Shown here: in pieces, positions 41,633 to 54,277 of the stretch
Layout: the number at the start of each line of letters is the position of its first letter
How positions within the stretch are numbered: position 1 is the first letter of the stretch
From: Diaporthe sp. PMI_573
Lineage: Eukaryota > Ascomycota > Sordariomycetes > Diaporthales > Diaporthaceae
Reading direction: 5' to 3'
DNA length: 64,000 nt
Assembly: GCA_021399435.1 (NCBI GenBank)
Contig: JAJTUP010000094.1
Location: 62,001 to 126,000 of the forward strand
Translations under genes and position numbers: made by a program
The notes under the pieces: model-generated
What the model was told of the DNA's origin: nothing
Database searches by the model: none
The model's input: the letters and a program-made list of their open reading frames with translations, nothing else

Positions 41633-44600
41633 CATGCACTCACGCAGACCGGTGAGTAAGCAGCCTTCCAGCGTGGATACTCTGGGAGCCGAGTGTTCCG
41701 CTGAAAGCCCGAGCCAACCGGGGCCGACGTGCAGACGAGCTGGCCTTAAACAACAAAGTGTGCTGCAATAAGTAAGACATGGATAGAAGTACGCGTTTTT
41801 TGAGGATGGAATGTGACGTGGCTTGGCAGTTCTACCGGTTCATTGGTGGAAAAGGTCTCAAAAATCCTGTGTTTCCCGCCTTGCATACGTCGGGGTATCA
41901 GGACGTCATCGTGACACCACTCGTACACTAAGTCAAGTATGATGACATCTCCGTTGAGACTTTTGCATGAGCTCGCCAACTGAGGTGGCTGCGGCTTCCG
42001 TTCACCCACTGCTGGCGCAGTGGGTGCCAAAACCTCCACACAGAAAGCAGGTATTTTTACACCAAAGTTTTGCAGACAAGTAACCTACCGAGACTCGATT
42101 CTGACCAAGATTCAAAGAGTCACATGTTCTGAGGCACACTTGATTTTCTAACTCAGTCAATTGAAAATAATATAGATGATTATCCTGGTGATATTAGAAC
42201 TATCTTCTTTTTCTTTAATTGGGCCAAGATTAATGGAGATGTATTAAGCTGAAAGTGTCTGTTTTTGACCTTTTTGTCTAGGAAGAAGTCCCAAAACCTC
42301 CGCACACTCGAGCACTTTTTTCCCCATACAAATGAGCAGTTTCTCTTACAAATTCAAGTCGAATTCTCTCTACGAGTCGGGATTCAATTCAAAAAAGAAG
42401 AACAAATTCAAAAATTTCATGATATAGGAGAGTCTATTCTATCAGTTTCAATTGATTTTAATTAGTTTTGATTGAATTTTGACAGAGGAGCTGTTTTGTA
42501 CTCCCATTTTGGTGCAAGTTGGAGCAGATTTGGAGCAGATTTGGAACAAATCTTGTCACAACTCAATCAATCTTGATTCAATTTTAAAAAGGGGAACATC
42601 TTTAGAATTTTAGATTATAGCGATCATTATGTTTTATTTTGGGAGAGTTGTGCTTAATGGTTGCTAGTTATATGGTTGTCGTAAGGTCAGGGGAAAATGC
42701 TGGGCAAAGATTGCTTGAGGGCAGATCAGGATCTGAACATTCTGTGCTATGTTACGATACCTAACTACATTGTGATTCCAGTGCGTCTAGCCACCCATCT
42801 TATAACCTGACCTGCCAATCCCTCATGGATCTCGATGCACGCTGGCCTGAGCGAGGCTCAGCCCTGACTTGGGCGCCGTATGGGCCTGAGCGGTGCTGCG
42901 GTGCCTTTCGCCGATACTACGGTGCCCCTCACCGGGCCTCCGACGGGCCCGAAGTGCTGCCTTCCAACAATGGTTAATAAATTTGTGGTGTTTGAATTGA
43001 GATTGAGAGCTGCCAAGCACACGGCCGCCGGAGCACGCAGGAAGGCTGCTGCCAAGAGTCTAGTTGTGCTTGGCGTACGTGCCACAAATAATAATATTAG
43101 ATCGACCCCACTCATAGACATCACAGCTCTCGAAATCTTGGAATCGACTTCAGTCAGACAGCCTTTCATGCAACCATATTTCTTGAGGAGAGCACGCATT
43201 TGAACCATAACGGACGGACCCATCCCTGAATAGGACACCGGCTGTAGACCTAGGACTTTGAGAAACCAATACCCATCCTGAAAGACAAGATCCCTTGCGG
43301 TACCCACAGCACTGTACTGAGGCGGCAGAGCTCAATCATTTATATTGAGACTGGCCCTTCTTATACGTTGAAGGGATTGACTTCCAGTTCTGTGCTGGGT
43401 TCCCAAGAACAGGCCTCAGAGGTCGGCTATGCCGCCTGCATGGCCAACATGGCCTGCTCCCGTGCCAAAATAGGCTCTTGACTGGCATCGGGCGGAGGCC
43501 TTGTCCTGGCTCACCAGCATTGGACAGTCAGCAGGGAAGATTTATTTGTTAATGAATTCATTGGCATTCTTGTACAATCTCGAGCGTAGTTATTGAGCAT
43601 GCAGGTGTAGAGCTGCCGCCCTGGTCAACGCCAGCATGAGATCTTAGTTACCACAACACCAAGCTCTGTCTACCATTGGTACTTTTCCAATGTAACAGTG
43701 CGGGTGAGAAGAAGATAGATGCCGGTGGTACTAATATTAGCTCATGTCTCCTTGTCATGTTCAGCTCTTTCGACTGTACCGAGACATTTGTTTAGCTTAG
43801 CAGTAAGCTCTGTGGCAAAGTCCTCAACTCTTTTTTTCCGACTAGTCGGGGTGGAGGCGGAGGCATGAGACTGCATCCTCCTTTCCTGAACTTGGGAAGT
43901 TCAGTGGTGAAGGGACCGTCATTGACGTAAGAGCCCTATTGGACGAGCCACCACGGAATTCTGGGTTACCTCTGCCGCCACCACAAGACGATTTTACTGA
44001 GTAATGTTATTACATTTCGATTAGTCTATCATATATGTCAGGATTATCGTAGGTCTGGACCCCTGCTTTGTTGGGTGTCCTTGCCCTCCGACTCCTCAAC
44101 TTGACCACATCTATTTTTTCGGAGTCTCCAATAATTCGACTTCATTGGAATATGGTACAGTACCCAGGATTTCCGATCCAGTTCTACTTGCTTGGGGCCG
44201 TAAGTCTGATCTCCGTCATGGCGAGCCAGCTCATTGGTGGCCAAAAGTGGCCAGCTTTCCTTTCTGATTGGATGTGCTTGGAAGCGGCATGCAGGCCAGC
44301 TCAATAGAACATGATTTGCATGCTGCAGGTGTCACACTCCGCACCAACAGAACAGAGGCACCCAATGAGAGTGAGTCGCGTACAGCAACCTTGAATTCAA
44401 ATGAGGGGTGACACGCTTGTCTGTCGTAAGTGGCGCAAAACCTGCCAATATGCCAGATTTGGGCCTCCAGACGTGAAGGTGTCGTTTGTCGCTCATCGCC
44501 TGGGCCTAGATCATCGGGACGCTACGACGTGGGTCCTGGTGTCATTGGAGCGGACAGTACGTTCCTTAAAGAAAGTTATGTCCCAACATTACGACAGAAC

Positions 44601-46005
44601 AATACGACGCCACTCGATCAGTCAGATTACTTTACTTTTCTTGGTCTGATCACAATAGCGTCGCAATGTTCTGTTGCATTGTAGCTATTTAACCTTTTTA
44701 GGGACATACTGCATGGCTAAGATCAGACAGTGCATATAGTGTAACACCGACGAAAGAAGCAACGCAATCCGCACAGGTCGTGGAACCAACAGCATCCCGA
44801 GCTGCAGTCGTCAACACACACACTTTGGTTAGATGATGCCAGGTGTGGTATGACGGCTGCCCATTCTACACCGGGGTGGTTGTCAACGGATGCAGCCCCT
44901 TGTCTGCCGCATGCAGGTGCCCACCGGCTTGCCCTCCTTGCTGCATGATTCTCTCAACATGCCCAGCATCCTCACATCTCGAACCACTACCCTGGCTGGT
45001 CCCTGCCTGCCCTGCCCGTGCCGACCGTCAGGCGTATCTGAGGTGTGGCCCCCTTGTCATTCAAATGGATCCACGACAGTAGAATACCCTTGTCGAAAAT
45101 GATGTGGTATTCTCTTGTAGTACATTCGCGTTTCATCCGGCCCGGTCTGCTCGACTCCTACTTCTAAGACAAACGTCACAAATCATCAGACACAGCTCAG
45201 AGCACTGCAAGTCTTCTTCCGAGATTCTTTATTGTACTACCTCTTTCCTCTGTCGAGAGTTAGCGCAGCCAATCCATTTCGGTTTTCAATAACAGAATGC
45301 ACGGCTGTCTCTGATGTTTTACACCGCGCGGATGCTTTAATGATGATTCAACCGTAGTACTTATGAAGAAGGTCTTATAGTACTTGTCCGCCTTTTCACA
45401 TGTGCTTTTGTTGCGGAAAAGCAAAGATGGCCTTACATGCGCCTCTGGGCACGAGACGTTTTCGTCCGCACCACAAATAACGGCCCATCCTGCATATTGC
45501 CACGGTCAATGAAATGCACTCGCCCGAGGCTACCACCTTTGTTTCCGACCGGCCTGCTACCTAATGCAGCGTCTGAAGCACACAATTCGACCGTCAAGAC
45601 TCTATGTGAGGACAACGCAATACACAACAACCGTCAATCATTTTTCTGCCACCTTACATTACGGCGCCCTTGTCTACCAATCGCCTTGACATGGCCGTAA
45701 GCCGGTTGCACAAGGACTGGCCCGGATATAAGAAGCTCATGGGCTCCGTCACGCTTCAGTCGTTATCGGACCGCCGCTACCGCCCCGATTTTACATCACC
45801 GCCCTCCCTTGCTTTGATTCAGCCCGCTATTTCAAAGCCTCCTCTTGTACTCTGGGATCAATCCCATTACACAACACGCCTCCATCTCTGGCACAATAAA
45901 CACAAACACCACACAGCACTGCAATACACAACACACACGGCGCAACGTCCCAACACAGCACAACACGGGAAACGTTTACAGAACACCACACAACGCTACA
46001 ACACT
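41633..46005. other. 4.4-kb region with no recognisable gene
   Basis: 42100-42700 is strongly AT-rich with repeated GGAGCAGATTT motifs near 42510-42550. Elsewhere short frames occur on both strands (for example 41746-42039 minus and 42858-43307 minus) without known motifs. The last 300 bp are the promoter of the dsRBD gene. Confidence 0.4.
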
Positions 46006-46524
46006 ATGTCTTCTTCACGACAAAGCTCCCGGGCCCATAGTACAGGCAGTGCCAGCGAGAGCTGCACCTGGCAAACCAAGCTTGAAGGTCCGACCAATCC
46101 CACAAGTCGCATCTACCTGCCGAACAGCCACTCACCCGGCCGCTCACGCTCCCACGACAATGCCTCCCGCCATATGCTAACACTGGCACACAGATGCATG
46201 CCGCGAGTTCCAGACCGGCTCGCCCTCTTTCCAGACCGTCTCAGACAGAAGAGGTATGCCGGTCCAAGACCAGCACCCTCTATAGGACGACTGACTACAT
46301 GGAAGTGCAAAGGGGAACATGAAGAAGACGAAAAATGCTGACCAAGCTTCAAATAAATAGGTGGCCGCACAGCCTGGTCGAGTCGCGTGACCGTCAACGG
46401 CGCGATCCACCAGGCTAGGTTCTGGTACGACGGTAAGAACCTGAACAACGCCAAAGAGGACGCCGCCGAGGTCGCACTGAGTTCCATCTCCATGGCGGCG
46501 TCCCCATCGGCCACGAGGTGGTAG
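46006..46524 (+). CDS. Single-domain dsRNA-binding protein (DRBM type)
   Basis: Three small exons, 46006-46087, 46194-46253 and 46361-46524, total 306 nt and encode 101 residues. The introns (106 and 107 bp) have branch sites GCTAACA and GCTGACC and join in phase. After a Ser-rich start and TWQTKLE, the domain continues with FQTVSDRRGGRTAWSSRVTV, then ARFWYDGKNLNNAKEDAAEV, the beta-sheet and the final helix of a dsRNA-binding fold, with the NAKEDAAE block nearly exact. Small stand-alone proteins of this kind are common in filamentous ascomycetes; their role is unknown. The frame ends 16 codons after the helix. No defect is seen. Confidence 0.75.
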
Positions 46525-47275
46525 AATGCCTCTATCCCTCCCGGTGTGTGTGCGGGAGTGGAAGGTACAAAGTGCGTTTGGATGGACATGAGGCGCAGCA
46601 GGAGGAGCAGCAGCGGCGGCGGCAACGAAACACGATATTCTCATTACCATAAAAAAGTTTCATACCTCTTCGGCCATGAGATCGAATCCAACCCGACTCA
46701 ATGCAGGCTCCTGCGCTGGTGGTCGAAGTGCATGTTTCGGGCGTGGTGCTGCCGACGCCTGCCCTCTCTACGCACCAAGCGTGCTTACTCAGGATGGCTT
46801 CTCGTGGCGGCAGAAAGAGGTGACAAATGGTGGTTGTTGTTTTTCGCCTTGAAGTGAGACACGGCAGGAGATATCTAATTAACTCAAGACCCACCAGACC
46901 TTTAGCCCGCCAATAGCCGTCCTCGGCAAGCACGTGAAATCACACGCTGGCGGCAAAGCTGAAGTGTTGAAGATGTCAAGGTCGCCGCTTATTCACTCCA
47001 CTGCGGCAACACTGAGATGTATAACAAAACCCGAGGTATATTTTGGCCACACTGTTGGCCGTTAGCAGCGCTGACGGGGGTCTGGTATATATGCTGACTC
47101 TGGTAGGCCTCGACGATAGTGTAGGGGCTTCTAAGTTGCCCTGCTGTTCGAAATGCTGTAGCCTAGGTGATTGCTTACTACGTATGTTTGTCTGAAGATG
47201 GAGGCACGTCTTTCGCTCACCCAGTCTGGAACTACCAGAGCAACGCCAAGTTGCAGAAGTTTTGACATATGAATG
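46525..47275. other. Spacer without recognisable gene
   Basis: Short frames on both strands only. The right end is the promoter of the secreted-protein remnant. Confidence 0.4.
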
Positions 47276-47284
47276 TATATAAAT
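47276..47284 (+). promoter_or_regulatory. TATA box of the secreted-protein remnant
   Basis: TATATAAAT about 140 bp before the ATG at 47424, followed by a C/A-rich leader typical of strongly expressed fungal genes. Confidence 0.5.
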
Positions 47285-47423
47285 AGCCTGCCTGCACGAA
47301 CCCTTGAGATTTATAGATATCCAGTTCACAGAGTATCAACCACCATCTCTCCACATCCTCTTAAGTTACACACAGACCAACCTGTTCTCTCACAACTCCA
47401 AAACCCTGCAACACCAAACAAAA

Positions 47424-48043
47424 ATGTAGTTCAGCATCCAGACCCTCCTGCAGTGCGCCGGCCTTACGATGGCCGCCCCCCGCCCCCACCCCCAGGGCCA
47501 AGGCCCGCCCGGGCTTCGCCGGCACCGGCGCGGAGCTCATGGCCGAGGCCGAGAAACGCGGCGCGTACAACCTGGCCATCACCCTGGTGACCTTCACCGA
47601 CACGTCCTGCGGCGGCGTCAGAATGACTTTTACCAGCCCGACAGCGTCTGCTACAAGCTCGCGAACGACGACTGGGGCATGAAGATTTGGTGGCTCGTCG
47701 GGAACTGCCCAGGTATGTCGTCTCCCCCGTTTCTACCTTTCTCAAGTTTATTCTTCGGGAGCGATGCCTTTTATTTTCGTCGTTTATACCTTTCTTTGTT
47801 TTCTTCTCAGACAATCGCGCCGAGACAGACCAAACATCGAGGCTGTCGTTCATGTTTCCTATTGAGCAGAACTACACTGACATTTGTCGTGCTAACACCC
47901 TACTACTTCTCATCACCGGCGCGAACGACGCTTGCCACGACGCCAACCCAACCTGGCAATACACTAGCAACGACTGCATCCCACTCGACGACAAGTGGTA
48001 CTACCAAGTGCTCTGCGAGGAGCACGCAATGGGGCACACCTAG
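47424..48043 (+). pseudogene. Small Cys-rich secreted-type protein, inactivated
   Basis: A good TATA box and leader run into an ATG whose second codon is TAG. After it the frame reads FSIQTLLQCAGLTMAAP, like a signal peptide. A C6 run then shifts the frame into AEAEKRGAYNLAITLVTF and TDTSCGG. A further shift is needed to reach FYQPDSVCYKLANDDWG and WWLVGNCP before a 98-bp intron (47713-47810). A last exon has GANDACHDANPTW and WYYQVLCEEH and stops at 48043. Cys residues are spaced as in small secreted proteins. I do not recognise the family and assign no function. At least one nonsense and two frame changes make it a pseudogene. Confidence 0.5.
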
Positions 48044-48632
48044 AGGTCCGCCGCTTCGCATTGCGGTTTGGAGCTGCCACACTCGGAAAACAACTTTTGC
48101 TGTTTTTAACAACCAGTAAGGTCAACAGACTAGTCGTCTGCGGCACCAAGGGCTTAGTGGAAGTGACAAATAGGCAGGCAGGGAGGCAGCAAACTTTGTT
48201 CAGCACAGGGTGCGCATCTGGGCCGGCAGTGTTTGCTTGAGAAGTGAAGGTTGACAGGTTAGAACGTCTCGATATCTCCTCAGTCACTCATTCCTCAATG
48301 TGCGGAGACGTTGGCTAGGAGAAAATAGCCTTTTCAATTTTACTTTTATAAATTGGGAACACTACGGATTCTCCATCATAAGAAAAAACGTTGTGAATTC
48401 CCATATACGTATTAGTTTGGCCGGCATGTGAGAGCGATAACCATATCCTAAAGTTGCGTGTTATGAAGATAAGCATTTCCAAGCGAACAGGTATCAAAAC
48501 TATCTCATTATCAGGAGCAATCAGAAGAAACTGTCGATTGGTCTTCCATACGTACGTATAGGGAAAGCAATTAACGATAAATATCACGAAGATATGGTCT
48601 GAATAGGGGTTGGATGGTTTTTATGTATATTC
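48044..48632. other. Spacer left of the gypsy fragment
   Basis: No gene seen. Any 5' LTR of the gypsy fragment should be here, but I could not define its ends. Confidence 0.35.
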
Positions 48633-50236
48633 CAGTTAGTTGGGTTAAGCAACTTTGGCCCAGAGGACCATGAGGATAAGAGCTCCAAAAAGCTGACGAC
48701 CTCATCTGCCACAGGCCAAGCGCTGAGTGATGAGGACAAGAAAGCCCATTTTACAGCAGACACCTGTTTCAACTGTGGAGAGACTGGTCACTATTCTAAG
48801 GAGTGTCCAGACAAGAAGAAGATCGCTGCTATTAGAACAAAGGCCAAGGAGAACAGCACTGATAATACTGACACCCCTAGCAGCTCAGAGGAGTCGGGAA
48901 AAGACTAAGACCGTCGGAAGTCTCCACGACGGTCCAGATGTCCACATTAGCACAGGTTGGCAGCCAATCAAGACAGAAACCATTCACTAAGACCGTTCAG
49001 CTCCAAGTGAATGGTATTGGTTTTGCAGCCACCGCTCTTGTAGACACAGGAGCACAAGCCGAGCTCTTGATGAGCCCAGAAGCCGCCCGCAGGGCGAGAA
49101 AGCAACTCGGAGCCAAGACGACCCAATTGGATCAACCTTTACAGCTCCAAGACTACCGCAAGCAACCAGCAGGACGGATCGCTAAGTATATGACGATCAC
49201 ATTAGAAATCGACGGACGTCGATTCCCAAACCAGAAGTTCTGGATCACCGAAACAGGGCATGACGTCTTCATCGGAATGGAATGGCTGGCACGACAGCAT
49301 GTCCTGCTGGACTGCCATAGAAGAGGGATGGTGTGGCCTGACGACCTCCCCGCCCTGGCGAAGTACTCGCCAGCTATCCAGCTTCCACCCTGTTGCCGAT
49401 CCGACGGGTTGATGGACCCAGGGGTCCAGGAAGATGCCGACCGGCGCGACGCGAAACTGGAGAAAGCCCATAAGCAGTATCAGGTCCTGCGCCGCTCCTG
49501 GAGAAAAGACGTCCCAAGCCCAAATTTGACCAACAGCGGGCCCGTAAAAACCACCGAAAGTCCCAAAGCGGTAGCAGCCCCCTCGGCTATGGAAGCTGTG
49601 GAGGACGAAGCCGTCATCTCCGCACTTGCTACAAGATTAGAAGCAGACCCTCGCAGGAAGCGTTGGCAGCACTTACCTCTACCTAAAGAGGTGATCAAGT
49701 CTGACAGCAGTCAGCTGGATACCAACACTGTGACTCGCTGCCCTGGGCAGCTCGAAGACATTTGACGGCAAGAAGATCTCGTTCCCGGCTGACGAAGACC
49801 CGGAACATGTTCAATTTGTGAGAGACCATGTCCCAAAAGCACTAGCCCACCTGGAAGGGTTCTTCTCAAAGAAAGAAGCCGACACGTTACCGCCGCACCG
49901 CCCTGAACACGATGTAGTCCTTGAGCTTGAGGGGCCGCTGCCAGCAACCGGTCCGCCCTCATACCGTACACCAGTCCAGTTCCTGCCATTAGAGAAGGAG
50001 ACGACAGATAAGCTGCTAAAGCTGGGATTCATTGAGCGCTGTATGAAAACAGATGCAGCCCCAGTACTCTTTGTCCCAAAGCCGCATTCCCCAGACCGAC
50101 GATTCTGTATCGACTACCGCTGGCGCAACCAGTTCTTAAGAACCGCCTTGTCCCAGCGCCTGACCTGAATGGAACGACCTTTAACTGCCGAAACGCCCGC
50201 CGCTTTTCAAAGATTGATATCATCCAGGCCTTCCAT
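48633..50236 (+). mobile_element. Ty3/gypsy gag-pol fragment, decayed
   Basis: The end of gag carries a CCHC knuckle (CFNCGETGHYSKEC near 48771-48812) and stops at 48908. A second frame from 48938 holds the aspartic protease (ALVDTGAQAELLMS, then VFIGMEWL). After a shift near 49755 the frame enters the reverse-transcriptase N-terminus: GPPSYRTPVQFLPLEKET, APVLFVPKPHSPDRRFCIDYR. A third shift near 50135 leads to FSKIDIIQAFH, where similarity ends at about 50236. The YxDD box, RNase H and integrase are absent. This is a fungal LTR retrotransposon remnant. Confidence 0.8.
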
Positions 50237-51400
50237 GCGAGGTTCACATGGGACATTGACCAGCAGAAACAAATGACGCGCATTGCCGGCATAATTGTTG
50301 CGGCCACGGAAGAATTCAAGCAGGCGGCTTCGAAGTTATTAACCGATTCTGCTGATGTCCAGGGCGACTATGACGCCGCATGCAAGGATAACGGCGCCAC
50401 AGGAGGAAGATAGGGCATTGCGCATGGCACGTTGAACATCTCCCTCGACAGGGATGTCAAAGAGTTCCATCAGCCTGCATCTCCTTCCACTGTGTATTCG
50501 CGTTTATTTAATGAATTATGAATTCCTGGCTTGATCACGGACCTTTTTTTCCAACTCAATTTGATCATATGTTGGCTGGGTCGGCTGTGAGCATGGCGCA
50601 ACTGTCAACAGCGACACGCAGTGCAGGTTCAACTCGTGCAGCGCAATTCATTAGCACCGCATCGATATCTTAATCAATAAGTCATTCAGGATATATGGTT
50701 GATCTTTTACCTCAGCGCTATGCACCTCTTGATAAATCCTATGATGATCCGTCGATGTGCGGCCGGCCATACCCTCATTGGCGGCTAAAGCGGCACCTAT
50801 CTCAGGCAAGGTTCAAGCTTGACCAGGGTCGGGGCAGATGTCGTGTGGGATTCTGGCCCCATTCATGTCATCTGGCACGAGCAAATTACTTGTAATGCTC
50901 TGCCAATAGAATGACCTCTTGCGCTGTGTCTCAAAATATCACTGCCACGAGCCTAGTCAAAAAGTTTGGATGCCCGGCGTCTGTCGAACTCCTTCTTCTA
51001 GTCTTGAAACGGTCAGCTATGAGGGATCCAGAAGGGAATGAATCGTTCTCCACCGAATCCTAATCCATCACAATCCACCAGCACAGCAGAAGACTGCAAT
51101 GGTGCATAGATTGCTGATGTCTATGCGCAAATCAGAATTCGGCCAGAAAGGCCAAATACAGACCCTCAGAACGTGAAATGCTACATCCCCGCAGCTTGCA
51201 TAAACCTAAAAATAGAAAATCGATCGAATTCAGGCTGTGAGCCGACTTTTGGTCCCGCGTGTTGATAAATCCACTGCACGTCAGGCGGCCCTGCGCATTG
51301 ATCAGTGAGTATTTAAGCAAACAGATTTCTTGTAGAAGTACAAGATTTCTGGACAAATCTAATTCGGAGTCTATATCAACCCGTCCTGGATACTACCATT
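50237..51400. other. Spacer between gypsy fragment and hAT element
   Basis: The frame continues about 55 codons past the reverse-transcriptase match without resemblance to it. The remainder has no recognisable gene. Confidence 0.4.
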
Positions 51401-54277
51401 CAGTGTGGCTAACAGACCGACCGTCTGACAGACCGTCTGACAGACCATCTTCAAACCGCAGACCGACCGACCGGCAAATCTCATCAGACCGACAGACCAG
51501 AGCTGCCGGTCGGATTGGGTGGTCTGGGTTGGTCTGGGTTGGGGTGGTTTCTAGGGCTGCCATTGGTCAGCTCCAGCTTACCTTCACTTTAAGTTCAATG
51601 ACACGACGCGTCTGCGTGACACGACACGTTTGCCTCAGTGAATTTTCGTGTCATGCCAATCTGTCTGAGCCATTGTCAATTCGTGCTGCATTATCATGTC
51701 TTCTAGCAGAACTACGAGCCACGTGTCGTCAACACCGCAATCTCTCCCATCTCGCCCACCTCCCATCCCGGCTGATGACGGTTTTGAAGGCACGCCCGCC
51801 TCATGCGAGGCTACAACTGACGAGACAGATGCATCACCATGCGAATTTGAAATCGATTGGGAGAATATCTGGCACGGTGGCAAACGACTTATGGGCGCCA
51901 AAAAGAGGCCCCGTCACAGGCGGGTCATCGGCACCAAGATCAAAGAGTCGTGGATATACCGACATGGCGCCAATTTGGAGCATCACGGGGTACGTTACTG
52001 GCTTTGCAGGATCTGTCATGTGAAGAAGAGCTATTCGACAGCTCTATACGTCTCATCCGGGACGTCTCATGCCGCGAGGCACCTGCTCCGTCAGCACCAA
52101 ATCACGGAGGCAGGGGAGAGTGGTCCCGGCTTGGCGACTCCGTTTACGTTGGCGGCGACGTCTGGCTCCTCGATATCCCGTCTATTGTCGCGGCAGGCCA
52201 GCCTAGGCTTGCAGCTTGCTTCCCATTTTGACGAAGGAACATGGAAAGCTCGCTTCGTGGACTGGATCATAATCGAAGATGTCACCTTCCGACAGCCATC
52301 CAGCGAGCGCCTTCGGTGGCTGATAGCGAATGGTGGGGAGCTTGCAAGTCAGCTACTTCCGGAACATCACACCACAGTTTGTTCATGGATCCGCCAAACC
52401 TTTGAATCCCGACGGCAAATCATTGCCAATCCCGTCATGAACGCGAGGAGCTCAGTTCACCTAAGCTTCGATCTATGGACTGCTTCTAACGGGGTTCAAC
52501 TACGTCGGAATCGTCGGCCACTCCGTTGACAGCAACGGCGAAAAGCGTGATGTCCTTCTTGGGCTGCCGCGCCTAGTCGGTCCACACTCCGGTGAGAATA
52601 TTGCCCCTTATGGGAAGGGAGTAATCGACCAATACGAAATGGGCTCCAAGCTTGGCTACTTCATGCTTGATAACGCTGAGAGCAACGATACCTGCCTGGA
52701 GACGCTCGCGAGATGGTTCCCAATGGACGTTGGCCGACGCCGCTTACGTTGCATCGGCCACATTATCAACCTGGTTGTCCGGCCCGTCATCTTCGGCTCA
52801 AACGTTAGCAAATTCGAGACGGAGCTTCGTGGGGCTACGGATGAATTCAGTTTTGACATTTGGGCCAAGAAAGGGGCCATTGGCAGACTCCACAACCTTG
52901 CCACCTACATCCGCCGGACGGACCAGAGACGACAGGCGCTTCGGCGTTTCCAGACCGAGCTCGCAGGGGACGATGCCATATTTACATTGGAGATCGTTGT
53001 TGATGGCAAGACACGCTGGAACTCAATTTACAGTATGATCACACGTGGTATGCCAGTCTGCCCTTGCCACCTGTGTTGGACATTTGCTGACTCCGGATTG
53101 ACTTATCCTAGCACTCGAGCTGCGCAGCGCTATCGAGCTCTATCAATCCCGCTGGCAAAAACCGAAATATGACCCGGTCCACCGTGACCTAACGAAGGAC
53201 TTCCTCAACGCTGCGGACTGGGTTGAATTAGAGCGCTTCCACGATTTCCTAAAGCCGTTCTACATCCTTACGAAGACTATGGAGGGCAACGCCAACAAAC
53301 CGGGCGCAGAGGGCGGGCATGGTGCAGTGTGGGAGACCCTCAAGACAATGGACTACCTGTTTGTCAAATTCAAGCAGGCCGCGGAGGAAACTCAGTTCGA
53401 GGAGCCCTCCCATTTTAAGTCGGGAATCGACTGCGGATGGGCGAAGCTTGAAGACTATTACGTCAAATCGGACCGTACACCTGTCTACCGAGCAGCGCTA
53501 GCCCTTCACCCATCATATGGGTATGACTACTTTGAGCGACACTGGAAAACCGCGATGGATAGGCCGCAATGGTACAGCGACATGCAGTCCGCTGTGGGTA
53601 GCCTATTCGACGACTACGTCCGACAGGCTGAAGTTGAAGCTCAAGCTCAAGCGGGGCTTTTGGAAGGCGAAGTCGATGAGATTGAAGCTGACGTTAACGA
53701 CTACAGTTCATTTGGGAAAAGATCAATCCGCTCCTTGAATACACAGCGAAAGAAGGTCAAGGCAGTTAGCGAGCTTGACATATTTCAGACACGGCCAATT
53801 TACGCGCATGATCTCGACGTTGCAAACCCTCTTGAATGGTGGAATCGACATCAATTGGAATATCCAGTCTTGTATCGAATGGCGCTAGATCTATTCTCAA
53901 TTCCTGACATGAGTTCTGAATGCGAAAGGGTGTTTAGCCAGACCAAGAAAATGATCACTGACGAGCGCAACCGGCTAGCACCTGAGGTAGTCGAGGCCGA
54001 TCAGCTTCAAAAACAGTGGCTAATGAGAGGGCTAGTAGTCTAAGTACGTTAGTAGTGCCTGCGTAGAAGAGCAAAAAGGGTTTCATTGTATCCTGTAACC
54101 AGCCAGGAAATCATTTTAATTGCACTGGTAAAACCTCGGTATGGGGCTATCAGACCGACCTAGACCGACCGGCCGCGCACCCAGACAGACCAAGACCGAC
54201 CGACCGGGAGCCTTGACCAACCCAAACCGACAGACCGAAGGGGCCGGTCTAGGTCGGTCGGTTTGTTAGCCACACTA
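51401..54277 (+). mobile_element. Nearly complete hAT transposon
   Basis: About 2877 bp. The left end is CAGTGTGGCTAACAGACCGA and the right end, inverted, TAGTGTGGCTAACAAACCGA, so the inverted repeats are about 21 bp with two differences. Both subterminal regions (51410-51545 and 54150-54265) are packed with AGACCGACC and its inverse, the usual transposase-binding motifs. I find no convincing 8-bp duplication in the flanks. Confidence 0.8.
51696..54043 (+). pseudogene. hAT transposase with one frameshift
   Basis: ATG at 51696. A BED-type zinc finger (YWLCRICHVKKS...HAARHLLRQHQI) is followed by the first catalytic block HLSFDLWTAS. At a G4 run (52491-52494) one base shifts the frame into FNYVGIVGHSVDSNG, the second Asp block GYFMLDNAESND, the RRRLRCIGHIINLV block and GKTRWNSIY. 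A 64-bp intron (53048-53111, GTATGC...CCTAG) leads to the last exon with ALALHPSYGYDYF and the dimerisation block DMSSECERVFSQTKK. Apart from the single G all hAT landmarks are present, so this copy died recently or the base is a sequencing error. Confidence 0.85.

Noticed and set aside
42858..43307. 149-codon minus-strand frame
   Set aside because: No family resemblance and an overlapping plus-strand frame of similar quality; left as unassigned.
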